6,519 nt of DNA from Actinomycetes bacterium (GTDB taxonomy: Bacteria > Actinomycetota > Acidimicrobiia > Acidimicrobiales > Microtrichaceae): assembly GCA_023423215.1 (NCBI GenBank), contig JAFAFZ010000496.1, positions 1 through 6,519 on the forward strand, written 5' to 3'. Of this stretch, positions 1 to 6,456 are shown piece after piece. Numbering within the stretch: position 1 is the first letter of the stretch; every line of letters starts with the position of its first letter. Both the position numbers and the translations under genes were made by a program. The notes below the pieces were generated by a model, which was given only the letters and a program-made list of their open reading frames with translations, was not told the origin of the DNA and ran no database searches.

Positions 1-542
1 GCCTCGACCGAGATGGTGAGCAGGTCGAGGATGTCGGGCAGCGAGCGCTGGATCTGCTTCTGGCGGTCCTCGACCTTGCGGTTCAGGACCGAGTCGGGGC
101 CGAGCACCAGCACCAGGATGAGCAGCGCACCGACGCCGAGGCGCAGGTTGCCGGTGAACGGGGTGATGTTCACCACGAAGACGAGCAGGAACACCAGGAC
201 GGCGCCGACGACCGTGGCGACGCGCAACGCCAGGAAGCGGTCGACCGCCTGCGGGTTCGGGTTGCCCATGTGGATGAACTTCTGGCGGACCTTCTCGACG
301 TAGCCGACCGGTGTGAGCCGTCGACCGATGCCGGTGAGCCCCTGGAGCAGCGGGGCGAGCGCACGATCGCGCAGCGGATCGAGCATCTCCTGGTCGCGCT
401 GGTTCTCGACCTCGTAGCCCTCAAGCTGGCGCAGCGACTCGCGCACCATGTTGCGCTCGTCGAGCTGCGAGAGCACCGTGAACACCACGGCGCCGACCGC
501 GCCGGCGACCAGCAGTGACAGGAGGAGGATCGTCGGGGACAT
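1..542 (-). CDS. tadC: TadC, Tad pilus inner-membrane platform protein (5' part, truncated by window edge)
   Basis: This gene encodes the second platform protein of the Tad/Flp pilus machine. It sits in the cytoplasmic membrane and is expected to pair with TadB above the CpaF ATPase. I translated it by hand from the ATG at 542-540; 180 full codons are present and the frame is still open at base 1, so the C-terminal part is missing. Visible are an N-terminal membrane segment (about residues 4-26), a charged cytoplasmic stretch (27-102), two close membrane segments (about 103-124 and 134-153), and then the start of the T2SSF domain with the family-typical LPDILDLLTISVEA (168-181, the last codon incomplete). 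TadC proteins are usually about 300 aa, so roughly 60% is here. The start has a GAGG Shine-Dalgarno nine bases upstream and lies four bases after the tadB stop, which implies translational coupling. The order TadB then TadC and the LPD motif make TadC the clear choice over a second TadB. Confidence 0.93.
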   Translation of the reverse strand, partial: MSPTILLLSLLVAGAVGAVVFTVLSQLDERNMVRESLRQLEGYEVENQRDQEMLDPLRDRALAPLLQGLTGIGRRLTPVGYVEKVRQKFIHMGNPNPQAVDRFLALRVATVVGAVLVFLLVFVVNITPFTGNLRLGVGALLILVLVLGPDSVLNRKVEDRQKQIQRSLPDILDLLTISVE

Positions 543-546
543 TCGT

Positions 547-2523
547 TCAGACCTCGATCGTGATCGTCTTCTTCATCCACGCGAACCCGATGCCCATCAT
601 CACCACGGCGACGGCGATGAGGAGGTACCCGAGTCCGGGGGTGAAGAGGGCGCTGATGTAGCCGGGGTTCATGACCCACATGACCGCGGCCAGGCCGGGC
701 GGCAGCAGGCCGATGATGACGGCGCTGATGCGGCCCTCTGCGGTCAGGGTCGACACGTCGCGGCGCAGGCGCTCTCGTTCGGTCATCGTGTTGGCGACGG
801 TCAGCAGGAGCTCGGCCAGGTTTCCGCCGACCTCACGCTGGATCTTGATCGCCATGACGGCCCACGAGAAGTCCTCGCTGTCCATGCGCTCGCCGACCGC
901 CTCGAGCGCCTCCTCGAGCGAACGGCCGAGCCGGCTCTCGGTGACCACACGCCGCAGCTCCCGGCCCATCGGCTCCGAGATCTCGGTCGAGACCGACTCG
1001 AAGCCCTGGCCGATCGAGTAGCCGGCGCGCAGCGTGCCGGCGAGCAGCGTCAGCATGTCGGGCAGCTGGGCGAGGAACGCCTTCTGGCGACGGCGGATGC
1101 GCAGGTTGAGCAGCGCCTGGGGCAGCACGAAGGTCAGGACGGCGGCACCGAGCGCCACGAGCACGTTGCGCGTGATGAGGAACGTCAGCACCGTGAGGAT
1201 GACGCTGACGACGATCAGGAAGAACAGCGCCTCGGCGGCGCGCAGCGGCAGGTTCGCACGCTCCAGGCGGACCTCGAGCTTGTCGGTGACGCCCCGACGG
1301 TCCGCCAGGTCGCCGGTGACCTCGACCGCCCGCTTGATGATGGGGACGGTCGCGTGGCTCTCCTCGGCGGCGGCGAAGTCGTCCTCGGCGCGTTCGCCGT
1401 AGGGGTCCTCGTACACCTCGAGGCGCTGCACCAGGTCGTTGTCCTCGGGCAGCACGATCGAGATGACCGCCCACACGAGCAGCACCGCGGCAGCGACGCC
1501 GAGCAGGACGATGATCCACTTCATCACCGGGCTGGAGAGGATGCCCAGGATGCCGCCACCGGTCGATTCGACCGGCGCCAGCGCTGCCGAGCCGATGCGC
1601 ACCGCGCCCGGCACGTACGCGACGGACGTCGCGACGTCGTCGACGGTCAGCGTGAGCGATTCGACGTCCGCGCCGTCGGCCACGGGTGGGAACTCGAGCA
1701 CGAAGCGGCCGGCGAGTCGCTCGGCGATCTCGGAGTACGCGCCCGCCAGGTCCTCGTCGGTGTCGACGACGTCCATCGAGCCGCTGCCGTCGGTGACGAT
1801 GCCCTGCACGGCGGCCAGGTCGGCACCGGCGGGCAGGGCGACGACCTGCAGGTCGACGCCGGCACGTCGCACCGCCGACTCGGCGCCCGAGGGGCCGCCG
1901 CCGACGAACGAGCTGGGCGAGGCGGTGAACAGGACGACGGTGCCGTCGCTGCCGGCGCCGCGATCGGCCAGCAGGTCGGCCGCCGTGGCGAGGCCGTCCC
2001 AGGTCGCCGCGACGCTCTCGGGGCGGATGCCGTCGAGTGCGGCCTGCACCTGGGTGGCCGAGGTGGTCTGGCCCACGTCGATGCGGGCGACGCCGCCGGT
2101 GCTGATGATGCCGAGCGAGTCGACCGCCCCCGCACCCGGCATCAGGGGCTCCAGGCCCCGCTTCGCGAGCTGCACCACGGCGTTGCCGAGCGCGGCCGCG
2201 TTGTCGAGCACGGCGACGACGTCGGTCGTGCGACCGTCCGCGTCGGCGAGCCGGGCAGAGGTCGGCGCGACGGTCTCGCCACCGACCTGGAGCTCGATCT
2301 GGTCGGGCTGCGCGCCCGTGAGCCAGCCCTCGACGACGACCGAGTCCCCGGTCGCGTCGACGCTGGCGACCGAGAGCGTCGTCCCCGCGTCCGCGGCCTC
2401 GTCGTCCTGCGCACCGGCGTCGCCGAAGGACAGCAGTGCGATCGAGGCGATCAGCGCCATCGCCACGACGGACCACCAGGTGCGCACCGCGCGCCCGGGA
2501 GCCCGCCACCCCCGTGCGGTCAC
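547..2523 (-). CDS. tadB: TadB platform protein with an N-terminal extracytoplasmic vWA-like domain
   Basis: This is a Tad pilus inner-membrane platform protein of 658 aa, where ordinary TadB is about 300 aa. The extra half is N-terminal. Residues 13-38 form a signal peptide or anchor (RTWW, hydrophobic stretch to about 33, then AGA|QD as a possible cleavage site). Residues 47-95 look like a small beta domain. Residues about 99-280 follow the strand and helix pattern of a von Willebrand A domain, from DVVAVLDNAA (101) through GTVVLFTAS (194) to AYSEIAERLAGRFVLEF (262). A membrane segment (about 335-358) then leads into a normal TadB: cytoplasmic linker, membrane segments at about 431-450 and 453-472, a T2SSF domain from LPDMLTLLAGTLRAGYS (487), and membrane segments at about 600-618 and 629-650. 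If the N-terminal segment crosses the membrane, the vWA part lies outside and the T2SSF part inside. The vWA metal site looks degraded (see findings). The GTG start at 2523 overlaps the cpaF stop in GTGA, with GGTGAG six bases upstream. The reading frame is continuous, so this looks like a true fusion. The TadB half is certain; the vWA assignment is by pattern only. Confidence 0.92.
   Translation of the reverse strand: MTARGWRAPGRAVRTWWSVVAMALIASIALLSFGDAGAQDDEAADAGTTLSVASVDATGDSVVVEGWLTGAQPDQIELQVGGETVAPTSARLADADGRTTDVVAVLDNAAALGNAVVQLAKRGLEPLMPGAGAVDSLGIISTGGVARIDVGQTTSATQVQAALDGIRPESVAATWDGLATAADLLADRGAGSDGTVVLFTASPSSFVGGGPSGAESAVRRAGVDLQVVALPAGADLAAVQGIVTDGSGSMDVVDTDEDLAGAYSEIAERLAGRFVLEFPPVADGADVESLTLTVDDVATSVAYVPGAVRIGSAALAPVESTGGGILGILSSPVMKWIIVLLGVAAAVLLVWAVISIVLPEDNDLVQRLEVYEDPYGERAEDDFAAAEESHATVPIIKRAVEVTGDLADRRGVTDKLEVRLERANLPLRAAEALFFLIVVSVILTVLTFLITRNVLVALGAAVLTFVLPQALLNLRIRRRQKAFLAQLPDMLTLLAGTLRAGYSIGQGFESVSTEISEPMGRELRRVVTESRLGRSLEEALEAVGERMDSEDFSWAVMAIKIQREVGGNLAELLLTVANTMTERERLRRDVSTLTAEGRISAVIIGLLPPGLAAVMWVMNPGYISALFTPGLGYLLIAVAVVMMGIGFAWMKKTITIEV
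552..555 (-). promoter_or_regulatory. Ribosome binding site of tadC
   Basis: GAGG reads on the minus strand at 555-552, nine bases before the ATG at 542. It lies inside the last codons of tadB. This site supports the chosen tadC start. Confidence 0.6.
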
Positions 2524-3938
2524 AGTCGGCTCACCGCCTTGCGCTCGCCGCCGTCGGGCGAGAACACCTCGGCGCCGAGGCGGATGCCCTGGTCGGCCAG
2601 CTTCTCGGCGAACTTGGGTCGCACGCCGGTGGCGCGCAGCTGGCCGCGGTAGCGACCGTGCTCGTCGACGCCGGCGCCGAAGTCGAACAGGAAGATGTCC
2701 TGGAGGGTGATGACGTCGCCCTCCATGCCCTGGACCTCGGTGATGTGGGTGACACGACGGGTGCCGTCACGCAGACGGGTCAGCTGCACGATGACGTCGA
2801 TCGCCGAGGCCATCTGCTCGCGGATGGCCCGGACGGGCAGGTCGAAGCCGGCCATCAGCACCAGGGTCTCGAGGCGGGCGAGCGTGTCACGAGGACTGTT
2901 CGCGTGGACCGTGGTCAGCGAGCCGTCGTGGCCCGTGTTCATCGCCTGGAGCATGTCGAGCGCCTCGCCGGAACGGCACTCGCCGACGACGATGCGGTCG
3001 GGGCGCATGCGCAGCGTGTTCTTCACGAGGTCGCGGATGGTGACCTCGCCACGGCCCTCGACGTTCGGCGGCCGGGACTCCATCGAGAGCACGTGCTCCT
3101 GGTGGAGCTGGAGCTCCTTCGCGTCCTCGACGGTGACGATGCGCTCGTCGTCGGGGATGAAGCTGGACAGCACGTTCAGCATCGTCGTCTTACCGGTGCC
3201 GGTACCGCCGGCGACCACGCCGTTGAGGCGCCCCACGATGCAGGCCTGCAGGAAGCGGGCGGCGTGGGCGTTGACCGAGCCGAAGCGGATCAGGTCGTCG
3301 ATCTGGAGCGGGTCAGTCGAGAACTTGCGGATGGTGAGGAACGGGCCGCCGATCGCCAGTGGCGAGATCACGGCGTTCACACGGGAGCCGTCGGGCAGGC
3401 GGGCGTCCACCATCGGCGTCGACTCGTCGATGCGACGGCCGATCTCCGAGACGATCTTGTCGATGACGCGGCGCACGTGGTCCTCGTCGAGGAAGCGCAC
3501 CGCCGGGTCCTTGGTCAGCTTGCCGGAGCGCTCGACGAACACCCGGTCCGGCCCGTTGACCATGATCTCGGTGACCGCCTCGTCCCGCAGCAGCTGGTCG
3601 ATCGGTCCGTAGCCGAGGATGTCGTCGGAGACGTCCTGGATCAGCCGCGACTTGTCGGCGGCGGACAGCGGCACGCGCTCGAGGGCGATGGCGGCGTGCA
3701 GCTGGTCGTGCACGCGTCGACGCAGGTCCTCCTCGGAGAGCCGGCGGTCGAAGAGGATCGGGCCCAGCTCGTCGATCAGCTGCTGGTGGATCCGGTGGCG
3801 CAGCTCGGCGACCGCCGGGTCCTGTCGGGGCGGCGTCGGCGCACCGACACCGGGCGCGCCACCACCCGCCGGCGGGGCGGGAGGACCGCCGGGCAGTCCC
3901 GTGGGTTGCTGGTTGTTGATGCGCTCCGACAGCGACAC
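2520..3938 (-). CDS. cpaF: CpaF/TadA, Tad pilus assembly ATPase
   Basis: This 472-aa cytoplasmic secretion ATPase of the type II/IV (VirB11-like, GspE) superfamily is expected to form a hexamer that hydrolyses ATP to drive pilin assembly through TadB/TadC. Residues 1-40 are a Pro/Gly-rich tail. Residues about 41-115 are the helical N-terminal region, ending in DDILGYGPIDQLL (105-117), and are followed by EIMVNGPDRVFVERSGK (124-140), typical of CpaF. The catalytic core is intact: Walker A GGTGTGKT (244-251), Asp box around VTVEDAKELQL (268-278), Walker B IVVGE (316-320) with ECRSGEALDML, and His box GHDGSLTTVHANSP (336-349). The length fits actinobacterial CpaF. The start is the GTG at 3938, with GGAG six bases upstream. 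It follows cpaE after an 86-nt gap, the widest in the operon, and its stop overlaps the tadB start by four bases. Conjugative or Com ATPases of the same superfamily are excluded by the neighbours. Confidence 0.97.
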   Translation of the reverse strand: MSLSERINNQQPTGLPGGPPAPPAGGGAPGVGAPTPPRQDPAVAELRHRIHQQLIDELGPILFDRRLSEEDLRRRVHDQLHAAIALERVPLSAADKSRLIQDVSDDILGYGPIDQLLRDEAVTEIMVNGPDRVFVERSGKLTKDPAVRFLDEDHVRRVIDKIVSEIGRRIDESTPMVDARLPDGSRVNAVISPLAIGGPFLTIRKFSTDPLQIDDLIRFGSVNAHAARFLQACIVGRLNGVVAGGTGTGKTTMLNVLSSFIPDDERIVTVEDAKELQLHQEHVLSMESRPPNVEGRGEVTIRDLVKNTLRMRPDRIVVGECRSGEALDMLQAMNTGHDGSLTTVHANSPRDTLARLETLVLMAGFDLPVRAIREQMASAIDVIVQLTRLRDGTRRVTHITEVQGMEGDVITLQDIFLFDFGAGVDEHGRYRGQLRATGVRPKFAEKLADQGIRLGAEVFSPDGGERKAVSRL

Positions 3939-3944
3939 GACTCA

Positions 3945-3948
3945 CTCC
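3945..3948 (-). promoter_or_regulatory. Ribosome binding site of cpaF
   Basis: GGAG reads on the minus strand at 3948-3945, six bases before the GTG at 3938. It decides the start of cpaF and lies directly downstream of the G-quadruplex motif at 3951-3982. Confidence 0.7.
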
Positions 3949-3950
3949 GT

Positions 3951-3982
3951 GGGGACGTGGGGGGATCTGGGGACCCGAGGGG
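3951..3982 (+). other. G-quadruplex motif on the template strand, cpaE-cpaF gap
   Basis: Four G runs of at least four bases occur on the plus strand (3951-3954, 3959-3964, 3969-3972, 3979-3982), with loops of 4, 4 and 6 bases. This satisfies the usual intramolecular G-quadruplex pattern. The plus strand is the template for this operon, so the matching mRNA is C-rich and G-poor. The motif occupies the space just upstream of the cpaF ribosome site. The pattern is seen; folding and function are inference. Confidence 0.55.
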
Positions 3983-3992
3983 TGCGGGTGGT

Positions 3993-4019
3993 GGGCGTCG
4001 GTCGGTGCCGCCGACGCCC
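3993..4019 (-). repeat. Perfect 9-bp hairpin between cpaE and cpaF
   Basis: The arms GGGCGTCGG and CCGACGCCC (plus strand 3993-4001 and 4011-4019) are exact reverse complements around a 9-nt loop. In the mRNA the hairpin begins five bases after the cpaE stop codon. There is no T-tract on its 3' side, so it is not a canonical intrinsic terminator. It could act as an mRNA stability or processing element, or as a partial attenuator separating cpaB-cpaE from cpaF-tadB-tadC. Confidence 0.55.
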
Positions 4020-4024
4020 CGGGT

Positions 4025-5332
4025 TCAGCCGCCCCGCCGCTTCTTGGCGGGCGGTGCGGGGAGGAACATCTCGGCGAGGCCCTGGATCGACTTGCTCACG
4101 CCCGACTTCGGCGAGTGCAGCACGACCGGTTCGCCCTTGTTGACCGACTGGGGCACGACGACGTCGCTCGGGATCAGCACGTCGGCCTTGATCTGGAGCG
4201 TGCGCTCGACCTCGCCGATGTCGAGCTTCACCTTCGAGTTCGCACGGTTCAGCACCAACAGGAGCTTCTCCATCGGCGTGTTGAGCAGCCGCAGCGTCTG
4301 GAGCCCGATCTTCACGTTCTTGATGTTCGGGATGTCCATGCCGGCGATCAGCATCACCTTGTCGGACACCTCGACGAGGCCCAGGACCACGTCGTTGAAG
4401 TACGCCGGCGTGTCGACGATCACGTACGAGCAGCACGAGCGCAGCATCTCGACGATGGCGACCATCTCGGCGGCGCCGCCCTGGGCGGCGAACGCCGGCG
4501 CCCGCGGGGCGGGCATCACGCGCAGGCCGGACGGCTCATGGGTGACGAGCAGGGACTCGAGCAGCGGCGGGTCCATGCGGTCGAGCACCGACACCGCGTC
4601 CACGATCGTGTGATGCGGGGTGAGCTTCAGCATCACCGCGACGTCGCCGAACTGCAGGTCCGCGTCGACGAGGCACACCGGCTTGTCCGAGCGCTGCGCC
4701 AGCGCGACGGCCAGCGAGGTCGACAGCACCGACTTGCCGGCGCCGCCCTTGGTCGAGAAGACGGTGAGCACCTGGCCGTTCACCTGCTCGAGCGGCGCGG
4801 CCGGCTCGTCGGCGTGGACCGGGGCGTCCGGCGGCGGGCTCGACGGGGCGTGCATGACGGCGGTCGAGGTGCGGGGGCTCTGGTCGAGTGTGATCGCGAG
4901 CCGCTGGACCGCCTGGGCGAGCGCGCCCGATTCGCCCGACAGCGCCAGGACGTCGCGCACGCCGGCTCGGAGCGCCTGCTGCAGCATCGTCGTGGTGAGC
5001 TCCTCGACGACGAGCACCGTGGCGAGCATCGGGTACTGGACCATGACGCGCTCGGCGATGGCCAGCGTGTCCTCGGTGGCGCAGGAGGGGCCGAGCACGA
5101 CCACCACCGGCACGGTGCCGGTCAGGCGGGCGGTCAGCTCCTCGATGGTCGCGAAGGGCGTGACGCCGTCGCTCAGCAACGACACCATGCGCTCGCGGGT
5201 CGGCGCGTGGGACTCGACGACCGCCACCGACACGCGGATGGCAGCCGGCTGCGGCGCGGGGACCGGGTCCTGGTCGTGGTCCTGGTCCGTCATGGGATCG
5301 GTGGGGCTCGAGGTCATCAGGTGCTCGCTCAC
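4025..5332 (-). CDS. cpaE: CpaE/TadZ, pseudo-receiver plus ParA/MinD-like ATPase
   Basis: This is the Tad pilus localisation ATPase, 435 aa, cytoplasmic and expected to position the machine at the membrane. Residues about 32-150 form a receiver-like domain (IRVSVAVVESHAPTRERM, then VPVVVVLGPS at 74-83, then RAGVRDVLAL at 122-131). The acidic pocket and phospho-acceptor Asp are not evident, as is common in this family. After a Pro/Ala linker (152-182) comes a MinD/ParA fold: deviant Walker A KGGAGKS (195-201) with the signature lysine, Walker A' region DADLQFGD (223-230), Walker B-like IVDTPA (305-310), and VSDKVMLIAGMDIPNIKNVK (322-341). The C-terminus is basic (KKRRGG). I chose the GTG at 5332, whose GTGA overlaps the cpaB stop, with GGAG eleven bases upstream. 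ATGs at 5317 and 5293 are possible later starts, since the first 30 residues are low-complexity. A chromosome-partition ParA is excluded by the receiver domain and the neighbours. Confidence 0.94.
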   Translation of the reverse strand: MSEHLMTSSPTDPMTDQDHDQDPVPAPQPAAIRVSVAVVESHAPTRERMVSLLSDGVTPFATIEELTARLTGTVPVVVVLGPSCATEDTLAIAERVMVQYPMLATVLVVEELTTTMLQQALRAGVRDVLALSGESGALAQAVQRLAITLDQSPRTSTAVMHAPSSPPPDAPVHADEPAAPLEQVNGQVLTVFSTKGGAGKSVLSTSLAVALAQRSDKPVCLVDADLQFGDVAVMLKLTPHHTIVDAVSVLDRMDPPLLESLLVTHEPSGLRVMPAPRAPAFAAQGGAAEMVAIVEMLRSCCSYVIVDTPAYFNDVVLGLVEVSDKVMLIAGMDIPNIKNVKIGLQTLRLLNTPMEKLLLVLNRANSKVKLDIGEVERTLQIKADVLIPSDVVVPQSVNKGEPVVLHSPKSGVSKSIQGLAEMFLPAPPAKKRRGG

Positions 5333-6192
5333 TGCCCGTCGTTCTCCGCGGGCTGCTCCGGGTACGGCGACACGCCGAGCTCTCCGGTGAACGCCGCGAT
5401 CTTGTTGAAGAACGGCAGCGGCACCGGTTCGTAGTCCGGACGGTTGAGGGTCAGGTACAGCCCCGAGTCCTTCATCGACGCGAGCAGCACCGCCTGGTCG
5501 GGCGGGAGCTGCACGGTGATCAGGCTCGAGGCCGCGGCTGCGGGCGGCGCCGCCTCGCCCTCGGCGGCGGCGACCGGCTCGCCCAGGTTGGTGCCGACCG
5601 CCAGGACCTTCACGTCCTGGAAGGTCGCGACGTACGGGTTCGGCAGGGTCCACGCCTCGGCCGAGGGGTCGGCGGGCGCCGGCTTGCCCAGGCCGCCGGC
5701 GTCGTCGGAGCCCTCTTCACCGGTGCTGACCTTCGCCAGGGCGAGGATGTTGACCGAGTCGCCGGGCTGGATCAGTCCGGCCACGCCGGCGGCGTCGCCG
5801 GCCGAGATCGTGATGGCGACGTTGCCCTTGTCCAGGGTCGTGCCGTTCGAGCCGGACAGCGCGTCGTCCGCCACGAACATCATCGGCGTGATGATCTCGC
5901 CGCCGCCCAGGTCGACCGAGGCGACCTGTCCGGCGATCTCGGCCTCACGCGGCACGTAGTTGGTGGGCAGGTCGGCCCGCCGGCGCTGGTCCGAGACGAC
6001 CATCTGGGTCGCGATCGCCTCGTCCGCCGAGGTGCCCTTCGCGATGGGCGTGGCGGCCACGAGCACCTCGACCAGCTGGTTGGCCTCGGCGTTCTCGTTC
6101 TCGATGCCCCGGGTGTAGTTCAGCGTCAGGAACGCTGCGAGGCCGCCGATGACGATGGCGCCGATGAGGATGAGGGTTCTGCGTGAGCTCAC
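5329..6192 (-). CDS. cpaB: CpaB/RcpC, Tad pilus assembly envelope protein
   Basis: This 287-aa protein is anchored in the cytoplasmic membrane by an N-terminal segment (about residues 6-24, RRTLILIGAIVIGGLAAFL), with the rest outside. Residues about 41-107 form a SAF/beta-clip domain (VEVLVAATPIAKGT, then GQVASVDLGGGEIITPMMF). Residues about 121-250 form the RcpC domain (DKGNVAITISAGDAAGVAGL, IQPGDSVNILA, FQDVKVLAVG, ITVQLPPDQAVLLASMKDSG). Acidic and Pro/Ala-rich insertions (156-184 and 205-222) interrupt the RcpC domain. In Gram-negative bacteria this protein works with the secretin RcpA/CpaC. No secretin is seen here, so a role in passing or stabilising the pilus at the cell wall is inferred. 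The GTG at 6192 was chosen because GGAG lies nine bases upstream and the membrane segment follows at once. A frame open to an ATG at 6375 would add 61 residues without family character. It is the first gene of the cluster in this window, and its stop overlaps the cpaE start. Confidence 0.92.
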   Translation of the reverse strand: MSSRRTLILIGAIVIGGLAAFLTLNYTRGIENENAEANQLVEVLVAATPIAKGTSADEAIATQMVVSDQRRRADLPTNYVPREAEIAGQVASVDLGGGEIITPMMFVADDALSGSNGTTLDKGNVAITISAGDAAGVAGLIQPGDSVNILALAKVSTGEEGSDDAGGLGKPAPADPSAEAWTLPNPYVATFQDVKVLAVGTNLGEPVAAAEGEAAPPAAAASSLITVQLPPDQAVLLASMKDSGLYLTLNRPDYEPVPLPFFNKIAAFTGELGVSPYPEQPAENDGQ

Positions 6193-6201
6193 TGGTTCTC
6201 G

Positions 6202-6205
6202 CTCC
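6202..6205 (-). promoter_or_regulatory. Ribosome binding site of cpaB
   Basis: GGAG reads on the minus strand at 6205-6202, nine bases before the GTG at 6192. It supports the short form of CpaB over the longer open frame. Confidence 0.6.
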
Positions 6206-6317
6206 GTGCGCGTAGGGAGGATCGTCCGGACGCAAGGGACGGCCTCGGCCCCACGGGGTGGGGTGGGTGAGGTCGGCGTCGTGTCCGTTGTCAGTTCTCT
6301 CTCGGCGTGAACCTGCC

Positions 6318-6341
6318 CGCACTTAACAAACGCGACTAGAT
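6318..6341 (-). promoter_or_regulatory. AT-richer patch, possible promoter region of the operon
   Basis: The minus strand reads ATCTAGTCGCGTTTGTTAAG here, clearly richer in A/T than the surrounding DNA and about 125-150 bases before the cpaB start. That is a reasonable place for a promoter. No convincing pair of -35 and -10 hexamers with correct spacing could be assigned, so this is only a location guess. Confidence 0.2.
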
Positions 6342-6369
6342 CGTCCGGCCCACATCGATCGGCCAGACG
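6342..6369. repeat. Imperfect dyad, candidate operator upstream of cpaB
   Basis: CGTCCGGCC (6342-6350) and GGCCAGACG (6361-6369) are reverse complements at 8 of 9 positions, separated by 10 bases. The spacing of about two helical turns over the whole element suits a dimeric regulator. It abuts the AT-richer patch on its upstream side in operon orientation. No regulator family can be named. Confidence 0.35.
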
Positions 6370-6420
6370 GCCCATGGGTAGCCGTCGGCTGCAACACGGG
6401 CTCCGGCCGGCGGCTCGGGC

Positions 6421-6456
6421 GCGCGTCCGATGGTGCGGACCCGGGCCCGGACGCGC
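6421..6456. repeat. 9-bp inverted repeat near the right end
   Basis: GCGCGTCCG (6421-6429) and CGGACGCGC (6448-6456) are exact reverse complements with an 18-nt spacer that itself abuts and overlaps the palindrome CCGGGCCCGG (6441-6450). No T-tract follows on either strand. It may be a hairpin at the end of an upstream gene, or a consequence of extreme GC content beside the poly-G artefact. Confidence 0.3.

Noticed and set aside
1773..1793. DGSGSM in TadB (residues 245-250) as an intact MIDAS motif
   Set aside because: It resembles DxSGSM, but it sits near the end of the vWA-like domain, where the family has a loop before the last helix. The first-strand position is D107-N-A-A-A.
833..2509. 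Minus-strand 558-aa open frame inside tadB
   Set aside because: It is an Arg-rich shifted frame of tadB with no hydrophobic segments, while the tadB frame gives a full T2SSF protein.
448..2652. Long plus-strand open frame (734 aa) opposite tadB
   Set aside because: It is antisense to a clearly recognisable TadB, its translation is rich in Asp, Arg, His and Gly with no domain pattern, and it results from GC-biased third positions.
3993..4019. Intrinsic terminator between cpaE and cpaF
   Set aside because: The stem is strong, but no T-rich tract follows on the minus strand, and cpaF belongs to the same functional operon.
2436..4613. Long plus-strand open frame (725 aa) opposite cpaF and cpaE
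   Set aside because: It crosses two well-supported genes and an intergenic gap on the other strand, and its composition is that of a shadow frame.
4115..5434. Plus-strand open frame (439 aa) opposite cpaE
   Set aside because: It is His/Arg/Gly-rich without motifs and antisense to an ATPase with intact signature motifs.
5333..5653. N-terminal extension of CpaE overlapping cpaB by over 100 codons
   Set aside because: The extension is an Arg/Gly-rich shadow of cpaB, and the GTGA overlap at 5332 gives the expected protein.
6193..6375. N-terminal extension of CpaB to the ATG at 6375
   Set aside because: The added 61 residues lack family character and would place the membrane segment internally. 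The GTG at 6192 has a good ribosome site.
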